64,000 nucleotides of DNA from Spirosoma endophyticum (GTDB taxonomy: Bacteria > Bacteroidota > Bacteroidia > Cytophagales > Spirosomataceae): the NCBI RefSeq assembly GCF_900112365.1, contig NZ_FOLQ01000006.1, positions 1-64,000 of the forward strand, given 5' to 3'. A model generated the notes under the pieces. It saw only the letters and a program-made list of their open reading frames with translations, did no database searches and was not told the DNA's origin. Positions 36,198-45,187 of this stretch are shown here, piece after piece; the stretch's first letter is position 1; each line of letters opens with the position of its first letter. A program made the translations under genes and the position numbers.

Positions 36198-38033
36198 TTA
36201 GCTGATGACTGGAATGGCTTTAAGCAACTTGTGCATGGGCAGTGAAATCATGACGGATGTACCTTTTCCGGCTTCACTTTGCCACATAACCTGTCCGCCC
36301 AGGTAAGCGATGCGTGATTTAATATTGGCGATACCATTGCCTTTGGACGGTATATTCTCGAAATCTGCTCCCCTACCGTCGTCATCGACACTGATTAATG
36401 TAGTTTCATCGCTGGTCATGACTTGTACCGTCACGGTTTTGGCGTCGGCGTGTTTAAGGGCGTTATTGAGTAGCTCCTGCACAACCCGGTAGATCATGAC
36501 AGAGGCCTCGTCACCCAGATTTGGCACTTCACCATAATGTTCCAGAATTAACTTCGTCTGGTTGACCAGATTTAATTTTTGAACCAGATCTTCCAGAGCG
36601 GGGATAAGCCCAAACGTAGATAGGGCATACGGACGCAGATCATTGGAAATCAACCGGGTCTCTGTACAGGCTTCATCTAAAAACTGGTTTAAGGGTTCTT
36701 TCACTGACAAGGGTAATTGCTCCTGATGTGCCTCAACAAACAACTTGATTCTGGATAGTTGAATCCCCAGACCATCATGCAGGTCACGGGCAATGCGGCT
36801 CCGTTCGCCTTCCTGCCCCTCAATCATAGCCCGCAACGATTTTAGCTCCAATTGCCGGATCTGTTGCTGCGCAATAACCGTTTCCTGATGCGCAATCAAC
36901 TTTTGCTGACGCCGTAAGAATACCAGAGCGCCTACGCCTAATACACTGATAATCAATCCGATTGCCAGCATGGAGTTCAGCACATGCTGATTGTGACTTT
37001 GTTCTTCGATCAATTGCTTTTCTACGGCTAGTGTCTTGATCTGACTATCCAATTCCTGGAGTCGAATGCTTTTGGTTTGTTCGGATGTATAAAACTGGTT
37101 CGTAAAATCAAGTGCCTTTAACGAGGCTGCATATGCGTTTTTGTCATCGCCCATTCGCGAGTAGCTATCGGCCATGTGCCTGGATAGCTCCCGTAGCATA
37201 GACAGATTATGCTCCGCTTCGGCTAGTTTAAAACTCTTCTGATAGGCGCCAATCGCTTCGGTCGAATGGTTTCGGAACTGTTCGACAATTCCTAGATAAA
37301 AATAATTTAGGGCAATGAGCCAGTTAACTTTCAATTGATGCGACATAGCCAGACTCTTAGTCGCGAAATAATCGGCCGAATCTGGCTTCTTGACGCGTGA
37401 ATAGGTGTTGGCCAGTAGATTCATGGCATAAGCCTGTGAAAATGTCTGTTTATATTGGCGGCTCAATCGCTCAGTTTTGCGTAATTGAGTCAGCAGATCG
37501 GCAGGTATTGGCTCTTTGTTTTGAGCGATGTTGGCAAGTCCCAATCGGCACTCAATGACTTTAGGGATATTGTGGGTTTGCTCAAAATACTGCTGCGCTT
37601 TCAACAGGTACTTCTCCGCATACAAGTGCATAAAATAATCATGCGTATAGTAATCACCGATAACGATATGCTCATTGTAATACCCCAATGAATCACCTAC
37701 TAGGCTATAATATTTCAATCCATTCAGGTATGAATCCATGGTGTACTTATTGTACCCATAGCGCTGATGGTAAAGCCTGCCTAAACGATCGTACGCATTT
37801 GCTGCCTTTCCATACTTTTTGTCCTGAACAAACTGCCAAATTTCCCGTTTTAACGGATCAATCGATCCAGACTCTGATAAAGCGTTTACTGGCTGAACTC
37901 CACCCAACAGGTTAAAAAACAGCATAACACTGAACCACCAGGACGAACATGCTGATGAGGTAGAGCAGGACTTTAGTAACGTAGTGGTCACAGGTAAGTA
38001 TCTATCAGTCAATATAGTGCATCTCCATGGCAC
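36198..38033 (-). CDS. NarL-type sensor histidine kinase with TPR sensor region
   Basis: This 611-aa kinase has a probable N-terminal signal segment (SSWWFSVMLFFNLLGG, about 31-45). A helical TPR-like region follows to about 310, then a coiled segment, one transmembrane helix (about 354-373, AIGLIISVLGVGALVFL), a HisKA_3 domain with phospho-acceptor His 419 in SRIARDLHDGLGIQLSRIK, and a HATPase domain (VVQELLNNALKHA, GNGIANIKSRIAYLGG). The TPR part should face the periplasm and sense the inducing ligand directly or through a partner. The M1 start overlaps the upstream response regulator by 29 bases; ATG 37925 is an alternative without overlap. It lies upstream of the mannan SusC gene on the same strand. 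Confidence 0.9.
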   Translation of the reverse strand: MPWRCTILTDRYLPVTTTLLKSCSTSSACSSWWFSVMLFFNLLGGVQPVNALSESGSIDPLKREIWQFVQDKKYGKAANAYDRLGRLYHQRYGYNKYTMDSYLNGLKYYSLVGDSLGYYNEHIVIGDYYTHDYFMHLYAEKYLLKAQQYFEQTHNIPKVIECRLGLANIAQNKEPIPADLLTQLRKTERLSRQYKQTFSQAYAMNLLANTYSRVKKPDSADYFATKSLAMSHQLKVNWLIALNYFYLGIVEQFRNHSTEAIGAYQKSFKLAEAEHNLSMLRELSRHMADSYSRMGDDKNAYAASLKALDFTNQFYTSEQTKSIRLQELDSQIKTLAVEKQLIEEQSHNQHVLNSMLAIGLIISVLGVGALVFLRRQQKLIAHQETVIAQQQIRQLELKSLRAMIEGQEGERSRIARDLHDGLGIQLSRIKLFVEAHQEQLPLSVKEPLNQFLDEACTETRLISNDLRPYALSTFGLIPALEDLVQKLNLVNQTKLILEHYGEVPNLGDEASVMIYRVVQELLNNALKHADAKTVTVQVMTSDETTLISVDDDGRGADFENIPSKGNGIANIKSRIAYLGGQVMWQSEAGKGTSVMISLPMHKLLKAIPVIS

Positions 38034-38652
38034 TCTTGATCAGCAAGGCCGTGTTAGGAACACCGAACTTCAGCAGTAAACTACTACGGTGAAACTCGAC
38101 GGCTTTGGCACTCACAAACAACTGAGTAGCCATTTGCTGAGTAGTGAGACCTTGAGCAATGAGTGTCAGCACTTCTGATTCGCGGGGCGTCAAGTTCGGC
38201 TTTACACCGACTCCAGCCGTCGATTTGCGGGTCTTTGGTCCCTCATTCAGCAGAATGTGCATGATAGTGTCATTAAAATACTGCTTCTCGTGGTAAACCG
38301 TCTGGATAGCCTGTAATAACTCATTCTTTGTTGTGTTCTTCAATAAATAACCTTTAGCGCCTTTTTTCACAACCCGTTTAATCAAACTTGCATCGTCGTG
38401 CATGGTCAATGCTACCACTTTCGTTTTTGGATAGCTGCGAGTAATATGTTCACAAAGTCCCAGCCCATCGTCGACTTGCGGAAATGAAATATCCAGTAAA
38501 ATCACATCCACAGCTGCCTGCCCCAAACGCTCAATAACTGATTGAACAGTATAGCATCGTTCGGTCACTTTGATGTCCGGCGCTCCTGTAATAAGCGATT
38601 CAATGCCCTCAACAAAGACATTATGGTCATCCGCTATCAGTACTCGTATCAT
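38005..38652 (-). CDS. NarL/FixJ-family response regulator
   Basis: This DNA-binding response regulator is about 215 aa from ATG 38652; the frame is open further upstream to 38772 but those residues are not receiver-like. The receiver domain opens MIRVLIADDHNVFVEGI, with phospho-acceptor Asp 54 in VILLDISFP and Lys in GAKGYLLKNT. The C-terminal LuxR-type HTH reads LTPRESEVLTLIAQGLTTQQ and VSAKAVEFHRSSLLLKF. It heads the unit with the histidine kinase and presumably activates the mannan SusC operon. Confidence 0.93.
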   Translation of the reverse strand: MIRVLIADDHNVFVEGIESLITGAPDIKVTERCYTVQSVIERLGQAAVDVILLDISFPQVDDGLGLCEHITRSYPKTKVVALTMHDDASLIKRVVKKGAKGYLLKNTTKNELLQAIQTVYHEKQYFNDTIMHILLNEGPKTRKSTAGVGVKPNLTPRESEVLTLIAQGLTTQQMATQLFVSAKAVEFHRSSLLLKFGVPNTALLIKSAMEMHYID

Positions 38653-39098
38653 TAAAACGCTTTTATTAGGTGCAGAAACAACGATTGAGGATATTGGCTT
38701 ATTAGAAATTAACCTGCTGAAAATCCAATAGGTTCGTATACCTGCATTAGTAAATAGAATTTTGTTTAGCAAAAATAGGACTATTGTATATGGTTATGGA
38801 ATAGTGAAAACCCAACGGTTTAAAAATTTAGGGAAAACCCTATATATGAACCAAGCTGAAATAAGTGAACATGCATTTTGAACAATTGCCCTACACGATC
38901 CATAGCATAGAAGCCTGAAATCGTTCACAAAAACCTTCATTAAATTAACGACTAGTTGAATTTACGGGCTAAATAAGGTAGAAATTGTAAATCTGCAAGC
39001 GTTCATAAAATCGTTCCTATAAATTGTGAATACAAGAAAGTAGCAAACCGGTAGAGAAAAAATAAGCCGTTATCGGTTTAACATTACCCAGCATCAAG
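38653..39098. other. Intergenic region between mnmE and the response regulator gene
   Basis: This 446-base A+T-rich stretch has no credible gene. It holds the presumed promoter of the two-component genes. The upstream mnmE-side end shows no clear hairpin. Confidence 0.4.
38770..38777 (-). promoter_or_regulatory. Candidate -7 box for the response regulator gene
   Basis: On the minus strand TATTTTTG matches TAnnTTTG. It lies 117 bases upstream of the chosen ATG. No correctly spaced -33 TTG is present, so the call rests on one box. Confidence 0.35.
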
Positions 39099-40478
39099 TT
39101 ACTTTCCGATACAGAACTTACTGAAAATGGACTCCAGCAGATCATCCGTTGTGATTTCGCCTGTTAACTCACCTAAATGCCGCAATGCTACCCGTAAATC
39201 CATGGCCAGCCAATCGGGTGTTACGCCGGAGTTCAGGCCAGTAATCGCACGTGCGAGGGCGTCGTCTGTGCCGGTAAGGTGTTCATAATGGCGCGCGTTA
39301 GTCACGACGGCGCTACCCGTTTGTACCGCCGAATCGGTGCGGACGCGTGCCGACAGGGCTGCTTTGAGTTCGTCCAGATGCGTTTTTTGAGCGGCCGAGA
39401 TCCAGACAATTTTTTCGCCTACGATGTTTTGCAATGCCTGACGTTTTAGATCGTCTATGGCATCAAGTTTATTACCAACCAGCAGATACGGTTTTCCTGA
39501 CAAACGCACATCCTCAACCGCTATTCGCAATTCATCGGGCAGGACGTTTTTCCCGTCGAACAGATAAACGACCAAAGCGGCATCGCGCATTTTTTGCTGC
39601 GTTCGTTCGATACCAATGGCTTCAATTTGGTCGGTAGCTTGTCGTAAACCAGCCGTGTCAATCAACCGAAAACGAATACCATCCAAAAATAGCTCGTCCT
39701 CGATAACATCGCGGGTAGTGCCGGGAATGTCGGAGACAATAGCCTTTTCTTCGTTCAGCAAGGCATTCAACAAGGTCGATTTACCCGCATTGGGTTTGCC
39801 AATAATTACTGTCGGAACGCCGTTTTTTATGGCATTTCCCGTTGAAAATGAGTCGATCAACGGATGCAGCACCCGCCGGATATCCAGCATCAATTGTCGA
39901 AGCTTATCCCGGTGGGCAAACTCGACATCTTCCTCACCAAAATCCAGTTCCAGCTCGACTAAAGCCACAAAATCGATGAGCTGCTGACGTAGCACTTTCA
40001 GTTGTTTTGAGAAACCACCACGTAGCTGGGTCAATGCAGCGCGATGGCTGGCGTCAGAGTCGGAGGCAATCAGGTCGGCGACGGCTTCAGCCTGCACCAG
40101 GTCAAATTGCCCATTCAGGAAAGCCCGTTGTGTAAACTCACCGGGTTTAGCCAACCGAGCGCCTTCTGTAGTTAATCGGCGGAGAATCTGCTGAATAATA
40201 AACTCCGAACCGTGGCACGAAATCTCAACAACGTCTTCTTTGGTAAACGACTTGGGTGTATGAAAAATCGTTACTAATACTTCGTCAATAATACTGCCAT
40301 CAGCGTTTCGCAACGTACCAAAATGGGCTGTGTGCGATTCCTGTTGCGTAAGGTCTTTTCCTCGAAAAAATCGGTTTGTGATGGCGATGGCCCCTTCGCC
40401 CGATACCCGCACAACGGCAATGGCACCAATACCCGGCGCCGTTGCCAGCGCAGCAATCGGTTCTAATTGATAAATCAT
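39099..40478 (-). CDS. mnmE: tRNA modification GTPase MnmE (TrmE)
   Basis: This 459-aa protein is of normal family length. With MnmG it makes the cmnm5 modification on U34 of certain tRNAs in the cytoplasm. The folate-binding N-terminal domain has TAPGIGAIAVVRVSG and GEFTQRAFLNGQFDLVQAEA. The inserted G domain has the P-loop GKPNAGKS at about 227-234, IPGTTRD, DTAG and the NKLD motif. The invariant C-terminus FCIGK, containing the essential Cys, is intact. It stands alone on the minus strand, 70 bases downstream of the MpaB-type gene. Confidence 0.97.
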   Translation of the reverse strand: MIYQLEPIAALATAPGIGAIAVVRVSGEGAIAITNRFFRGKDLTQQESHTAHFGTLRNADGSIIDEVLVTIFHTPKSFTKEDVVEISCHGSEFIIQQILRRLTTEGARLAKPGEFTQRAFLNGQFDLVQAEAVADLIASDSDASHRAALTQLRGGFSKQLKVLRQQLIDFVALVELELDFGEEDVEFAHRDKLRQLMLDIRRVLHPLIDSFSTGNAIKNGVPTVIIGKPNAGKSTLLNALLNEEKAIVSDIPGTTRDVIEDELFLDGIRFRLIDTAGLRQATDQIEAIGIERTQQKMRDAALVVYLFDGKNVLPDELRIAVEDVRLSGKPYLLVGNKLDAIDDLKRQALQNIVGEKIVWISAAQKTHLDELKAALSARVRTDSAVQTGSAVVTNARHYEHLTGTDDALARAITGLNSGVTPDWLAMDLRVALRHLGELTGEITTDDLLESIFSKFCIGK

Positions 40479-40548
40479 ATAGTATCCTAGACTGGAATCC
40501 AGACAATTGATTGGTAGGATTTTCCCTGGATCGATTGTCCCATTCAGT

Positions 40549-41583
40549 TCAGAGAGCGGGAATTAAGGTTGAAAAAATAGGCAGTCGATTGACCAAACTA
40601 ATCAGTCTCTTTTCGACAGGCACGTCTGGAATACCCAGCCAGTCGGCATAGCGATCGCCCAGGAAGAAACGCATTTCACCAGCCGCGAGGTTCCGGATAG
40701 TTTCGGGTTGGGTCAAACCTGATTTGCCGGCCCCGGCCTGGACGATCTGCGTAGCAATAGCGTTCAATAGGGCACGCGTGAGGCCAATACCCGCTTCGGA
40801 AGACCTAAACTGTCGTTGAGCGATCGCGCGGTTGAGGTTATAAGCTTCGCGGAGGTTCGTCGGAATCAGTTCGTCGACTACACCGTTGAGGGAATCCACT
40901 ACGTTAATATGATGCAGGTAATCTTCTTCCTCCTGCTCCGTCATGGCTACCTTAGCTTTGCGTAATCCCAATAGCACGATATACGAAAAAACCAGATTGG
41001 TTCCAGCCATATCTTCCTGATTGATAGGGAATCCCCAGTCGTTATTCCATCGTTTGGAATGCAACGAAAACCACCGTGCTCCAGCATGAATCAGGCGGAT
41101 TTTCAGCGTTCGGACGATAGCGTTACCCGTCTCCCACTCCTTTGAATTGTTCACCGCAAACACCCACTCGCCGGTTTCCTGTAATCGTCGGGCCGTATCG
41201 TTTTTGATACGTTCGGTGATCCAAAGTACCTGCGCGCCGTTCGCGCCAAGATAAGAATAGGGAAGCGAGTAAAAACCAAGGGTTAACCCAATCTGTTGAG
41301 CGTGTTTTTTGAAAAAGGCCATGCCCCGTTTCATTCTTTCCACATCAGCCCAGGCAGGCAGCTTAGCCTGCTGAACAAAAAAGTCCTGAACCGCCGGATG
41401 CTGACTCACAGGCTGCATATTGGTTGTATCGGCCAGCCAGGTCATCAATGAGCGCAGTCCGGTTGGGCCTTCAGTTGCAACTACGGCCGCAATAACCGTA
41501 TCGGCCGGGACGTCACCCTGCTGACGATACTGCTGCAATAATTCATTGGAAAATGAGCGGGACGGCTTAATCTGGGCTACCAT
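40549..41583 (-). CDS. MpaB/latex-clearing-protein-like oxygenase (DUF2236 family)
   Basis: This 344-aa cytoplasmic protein has no signal peptide. It matches the heme-type oxygenase MpaB/rubber oxygenase catalytic domain through IRLIHAGARWFSLHSKRWNN, GFPINQEDMAGTNLVFSYIV and VVDELIPTNLREAYN. The family uses a histidine-ligated heme b, and conserved His residues lie in the middle of the protein (RLIHAGARW). The substrate is unknown; fungal MpaB cleaves a prenyl chain, and bacterial relatives are mostly uncharacterised. It lies between mnmE and an MBL hydrolase with 70- to 76-base gaps, with no evident functional link to either. Confidence 0.82.
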   Translation of the reverse strand: MVAQIKPSRSFSNELLQQYRQQGDVPADTVIAAVVATEGPTGLRSLMTWLADTTNMQPVSQHPAVQDFFVQQAKLPAWADVERMKRGMAFFKKHAQQIGLTLGFYSLPYSYLGANGAQVLWITERIKNDTARRLQETGEWVFAVNNSKEWETGNAIVRTLKIRLIHAGARWFSLHSKRWNNDWGFPINQEDMAGTNLVFSYIVLLGLRKAKVAMTEQEEEDYLHHINVVDSLNGVVDELIPTNLREAYNLNRAIAQRQFRSSEAGIGLTRALLNAIATQIVQAGAGKSGLTQPETIRNLAAGEMRFFLGDRYADWLGIPDVPVEKRLISLVNRLPIFSTLIPAL

Positions 41584-41659
41584 CGTGTTGGGAAAGATTC
41601 TTCACGGGTAACGCTACGTGGAAGCAATTGGTTTGTAGTGGCAAGCAGAACAGTCGGTG

Positions 41660-42421
41660 CTACACTGTTAGTTGCAAACCATCATAGCCTAATCGAATGT
41701 TGTCGGGAAGTTCTTTTTCAACCTCTCTGTGTAGTCCCAGTTTATGACTAATGTGTACAAAGTATGTCCGGTCGGCATTAACACGTTGGGCCAGGGCAAC
41801 GGCCTGATCAAGGGTAAAATGGGAGATATGTGTCTGACGTTGCAATGCATCGACTACCAGAATTTTGGTGCCGTACACTTTCTCCAGCTCCACGTCAGAA
41901 ATGTAGTTGAGATCGGTGAGGTACGTAAAATCGCCGATGCGGAATCCATAAACGGGCAATTTATGGTGCATTACCTCGATTGGCACGATTCGGACGCCCA
42001 GGACATCAAACGGCTCATTGCGAATTTCGTTGACCTGAACGTGGGGAGTGCCCGGATATTTATGGTCGGCAAAAATGTAGGCAAACTCACGCTGCAATTG
42101 CGCCAACACAGTCGGTCGACCGTAAATTGGCATATCCTGTCCTGACCGGAAATTATAGGCCCGAACTTCGTCTAAGCCTGCCGTATGATCTTTGTGCTCG
42201 TGCGTAAATAAAACAGCATCAAGCTGTTGCAGATTCAGCCGAAGTACTTGTTGGCGAAAGTCGGGACCGGTATCGACAATGAAGTTACGCCCATCGACCG
42301 CGATATGGACGGATGTCCGGAGTCGTTTGTCCCGAAAATCTACAGAGCGGCACACCTCACATGAGCACCCAATCAACGGTACTCCCGACGACGTTCCCGT
42401 ACCGAGTAAGGTGATGAGCAT
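41660..42421 (-). CDS. MBL-fold metallo-hydrolase (PhnP/RNase Z-like)
   Basis: This 253-aa cytoplasmic metallo-beta-lactamase-fold hydrolase begins MLITLLGTGTSSGVP and has a Cys cluster C-S-C-E-V-C at 19-24 (extra zinc site typical of PhnP-type proteins). The zinc motif FTHEHKDHTAG (His 74, His 76, Asp 78, His 79) is intact. Further conserved segments are IVDTGPDFRQQVL and YFVHISHKLGLH. Relatives are phosphodiesterases acting on cyclic phosphates; the substrate here is not deducible. A repeat of 8-bp units separates it from the receiver-domain gene upstream. Confidence 0.9.
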   Translation of the reverse strand: MLITLLGTGTSSGVPLIGCSCEVCRSVDFRDKRLRTSVHIAVDGRNFIVDTGPDFRQQVLRLNLQQLDAVLFTHEHKDHTAGLDEVRAYNFRSGQDMPIYGRPTVLAQLQREFAYIFADHKYPGTPHVQVNEIRNEPFDVLGVRIVPIEVMHHKLPVYGFRIGDFTYLTDLNYISDVELEKVYGTKILVVDALQRQTHISHFTLDQAVALAQRVNADRTYFVHISHKLGLHREVEKELPDNIRLGYDGLQLTV

Positions 42422-42431
42422 AATGGTGAAA

Positions 42432-42502
42432 GAGTGAATGAGTGAAAGAGCGAATGAACAAAACCAGATGCTTTAGCAATTCGCTTTTTCACTCATTCAC
42501 TC
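42432..42502. repeat. Inverted 8-bp-periodic intergenic repeat
   Basis: The arms 42432-42455 and 42479-42502 are complementary over 24 bases with one mismatch. The units are GTGAATGA, GTGAAAGA and GCGAATGA. It belongs to the same family as the repeat at 32746-32868. Confidence 0.8.
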
Positions 42503-42527
42503 CGCTCCGGCGGCCCGGTTTCGCTTT

Positions 42528-42908
42528 TTATTTATCTGTGAGCTGATTCACCACTTCTACCAATCGGTCGAAGTTAAGTGGTTTCACCAGTACGTCATTG
42601 AAGCCTGCTGTTTTAAATTCTTCCTCCGTGTAATTCTTGGCGTTTCCCGTAATGGCGACGATGGGTACGCTGGCTTTTTCACTATCGGGCAATGCCCGAA
42701 CGCGCCGTACGCACTCCATACCATCCATCAGCGGCATGTTAATGTCCAACAGGAGGATACTGAAGTCTTCTTTTTCCAGAATTTGCAGCACTTGCTCACC
42801 GTTTTTAACGGCCGTGATGTCGTAATTCTGAAACTCAAGAATTTTGCGGGCCAGATTCTGGATAACGGAGCTATCTTCGGCAATCAGGACGCGTTTGGAA
42901 ACTGACAT
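42528..42908 (-). CDS. Stand-alone receiver-domain response regulator
   Basis: This 126-aa protein is a single REC domain with no output domain. Acidic residues lie in LIAEDSSVI, the phospho-acceptor Asp 55 in ILLLDINMPLMDG, the Thr/Ala switch in VAITGNAK, and the conserved Lys in NDVLVKPLNF. It could relay phosphate in a multistep phosphorelay or bind a partner protein. No kinase gene is adjacent, so its partner is unknown. Confidence 0.92.
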   Translation of the reverse strand: MSVSKRVLIAEDSSVIQNLARKILEFQNYDITAVKNGEQVLQILEKEDFSILLLDINMPLMDGMECVRRVRALPDSEKASVPIVAITGNAKNYTEEEFKTAGFNDVLVKPLNFDRLVEVVNQLTDK

Positions 42909-42996
42909 AAGGCTTGTGGTATCGTGTTTTGTTTTAACGTTGTGAAATTAGCAGTTTAATCCGCAAACTCAAAAATGGCGTCTCCCGATTATATAC

Positions 42997-43515
42997 TTAT
43001 AGTATAAGTTTTTCCATCACGATAAATTCCAGTGGCTGAGTTGGCAGGCCAAAACGAGGGTCATCCGGGAAGGGCTGGGTTTCGCCTGTGGACTGATAGC
43101 CGCGCCGATTATACCAGGCAATTAATTCATGACGTTGGCTGATAACCGTCATCGTTATGGTCCGACAACCTTGATTGATAGCCATTTGCTCGGCCATCGC
43201 TAGCAGTTGCTTCCCAATACCGTTGGCCTGCGCGTCAGGCGAAACCGTTAGCATACCCAGATAAAGGTTATTACCTTTTGTTTCCAGATAGACGCATCCC
43301 AGCAAATGATTCGATTCTTTATAGGTCAAAATCGTTACGTTCGGATTTTCCAGCATCGTTCGTAATGCATCTTCGTCGGTTCGAAGACCACCAAGCAAAT
43401 CGGCTTCGGAAGTCCACCCTTTTTTAGAGCTTTCGCCCCGATACGCTCTGTTAACCAGCCGGTTTAGCTCAGGAATATCCTGATCGGTGGCCGGTGAAAT
43501 ACGAATTTGAGTCAT
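42997..43515 (-). CDS. GNAT-family N-acetyltransferase
   Basis: This 172-aa cytoplasmic protein has the GNAT acetyl-CoA-binding motif A in GMLTVSPDAQANGIGKQLLA (Q/RxxGxG/A pattern QANGIG) and motif B in WYNRRGYQSTGETQPFPDD. The N-terminal INRLVNRAYRG-like helix is typical. The substrate is unknown. It lies 6 bases downstream of the serine hydrolase gene, which suggests co-transcription. Confidence 0.88.
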   Translation of the reverse strand: MTQIRISPATDQDIPELNRLVNRAYRGESSKKGWTSEADLLGGLRTDEDALRTMLENPNVTILTYKESNHLLGCVYLETKGNNLYLGMLTVSPDAQANGIGKQLLAMAEQMAINQGCRTITMTVISQRHELIAWYNRRGYQSTGETQPFPDDPRFGLPTQPLEFIVMEKLIL

Positions 43516-43521
43516 TGCTAC

Positions 43522-45081
43522 TTATTTGCTCGCTTCCCGAAAATCCAATTGTTGAATTAGGGCGGGATTCTCGGGAGTTAGTGTAAAAAATACGTCAATC
43601 GTCCCGGTTTCACCTTCTAGCAAAAAGTGCCCGCGTAGCTGGTTCTCGGGCATCAATTCGCCAACACGTTGAATTTTACCAACTTTGGCGTACAAGTCCT
43701 GCACAGCCTTCCGACGTAGCGCAACGGGTTTATCAGGAAAGAAATTCTCCGCAAAAATGCCGCTTTTCTCAGCGCCTGTCCAGTCGGGCAGAAGTTTTAC
43801 AATTTCGGCTTTACGTTGTGCCAAGATGTTTGACACTGGTAGTTGGCGCGGCTGAAGTTTTCCGATGGCGACCAACGTATCGAGTACAGCCGCATTGATC
43901 GCTCCCATTCCTGCGTACGTCAGATTAGCATAGGCAATAACACCAACACCGTAATCGGTTAGAATGCGCCATTGACTCCCAAAACCGGGCAGTCCACCCG
44001 TATGCCCTATGCCGATTTGCCCCTTACAATTTTGCCCCCATCTTAATCCAAAGCCGTACCCACTTACCTCAGGGCAGAACTCCCCCGCCGAATTTTTCGC
44101 CTGTGCCGACAAACCCGACAGCGTCCAGGGTTTCTGCATCTCACGCAATGAACTTCGTTTTATGGGGCCACTGTCAGCATCCGAACGCGGTGGCCAGGCG
44201 GCCTGATGTAACGCTACGTACTTGCTAAAATCGTCAATAGACGTAATTAAACCACCCATTGCACCGTAGGAACCATCGTGAAGCAGCGGCTCCTCAAGCC
44301 ACTTTTCTTCCTGCCAACGATAGCCAAGGGCAAGTTTGTCAGTTGGCACTTTTGTGTATTCCCATTGGGTATCGTTCATGCCCAGCGGTTTCAAAATGGT
44401 TTCGGTGATGTACTGCTGATACGGTTTGCCCGACACTACGTTTATAATGTGGCCCAACATGGCAAACCCAAGATTACTGTACTCATAACCAAAACCCGGC
44501 ACATTGGAATCCGAAATACCATCTTTAATAAGTTTGAGTAAATCAGCATCCGTATCAGCCAGTTGGCGATCGCCCCAAGGATTGTCTTCGGGAAAACCGG
44601 CTGAGTGCGTCATCAGGTTGCGGACCGTAATGCGGGGGGCGTCGGCGGTGAGGTATTTGTGGCTTTTCAGTTCCGGGATGTAGTTTTCGGCAGGATCATC
44701 GAGCCGAAGTTTGCCTTCATCGCGGAGTTTCAGAATGGCCATCGCCGTCAGGCTCTTGGTCATCGATGCGATCCGAAACAGCGATTTGGCCGTTGCAGGT
44801 ATCTTTTTCGCTACGTCGGTATAACCGACACCGCCCGAATAAACCAGTTTACCATCTAATACAATCCCGAACGCCACACCCGGATAATGAAATTTCTCGG
44901 CTCGTTCCCGGTAGAGTTTTTCAACAATTGGGAAGGCCGCTTCCAGCCGTTTCAGGCGGTCAGTATCGGTGAATGTAGGCGGCTGATACGTTGATATATG
45001 TGCGACACCACGACCTGGCGGTGCTGGTTGGGCAAGCGCAGCAGAAGCCATGAAAATAAGAGCCGGGAAGAACTGTTTCAT
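43522..45081 (-). CDS. Secreted serine hydrolase of the class-C beta-lactamase fold
   Basis: This 519-aa exported hydrolase has a signal peptide ending near ALAQ (residue 18). The active-site motifs are S-M-T-K with nucleophile Ser 106, Y-S-N at 201-203 and HTGG in the last third (IGHTGGLPGFGSQWRIL). The beta-lactamase domain is followed by about 110 residues that fit the small C-terminal domain of D-aminopeptidase/esterase-like relatives. The most likely roles are peptidase, esterase or cell-wall-related hydrolysis; antibiotic resistance is not implied. It pairs with the GNAT gene downstream. Confidence 0.88.
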   Translation of the reverse strand: MKQFFPALIFMASAALAQPAPPGRGVAHISTYQPPTFTDTDRLKRLEAAFPIVEKLYRERAEKFHYPGVAFGIVLDGKLVYSGGVGYTDVAKKIPATAKSLFRIASMTKSLTAMAILKLRDEGKLRLDDPAENYIPELKSHKYLTADAPRITVRNLMTHSAGFPEDNPWGDRQLADTDADLLKLIKDGISDSNVPGFGYEYSNLGFAMLGHIINVVSGKPYQQYITETILKPLGMNDTQWEYTKVPTDKLALGYRWQEEKWLEEPLLHDGSYGAMGGLITSIDDFSKYVALHQAAWPPRSDADSGPIKRSSLREMQKPWTLSGLSAQAKNSAGEFCPEVSGYGFGLRWGQNCKGQIGIGHTGGLPGFGSQWRILTDYGVGVIAYANLTYAGMGAINAAVLDTLVAIGKLQPRQLPVSNILAQRKAEIVKLLPDWTGAEKSGIFAENFFPDKPVALRRKAVQDLYAKVGKIQRVGELMPENQLRGHFLLEGETGTIDVFFTLTPENPALIQQLDFREASK

Positions 45082-45187
45082 AGTAACGGGTAAATTCAGG
45101 TTGGTTTTAATCCTGCTAACTTAACAAATAACCGCACACAGTCTCTGTAAACGTAGTTTTTACTTGTTCTTTCGCGACGTATCCTCG

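Noticed and set aside
43522-45081. Beta-lactamase resistance gene
   Set aside because: The fold and SxxK/YxN motifs are shared by many peptidases and esterases; the extra C-terminal domain and context do not point to antibiotic resistance.
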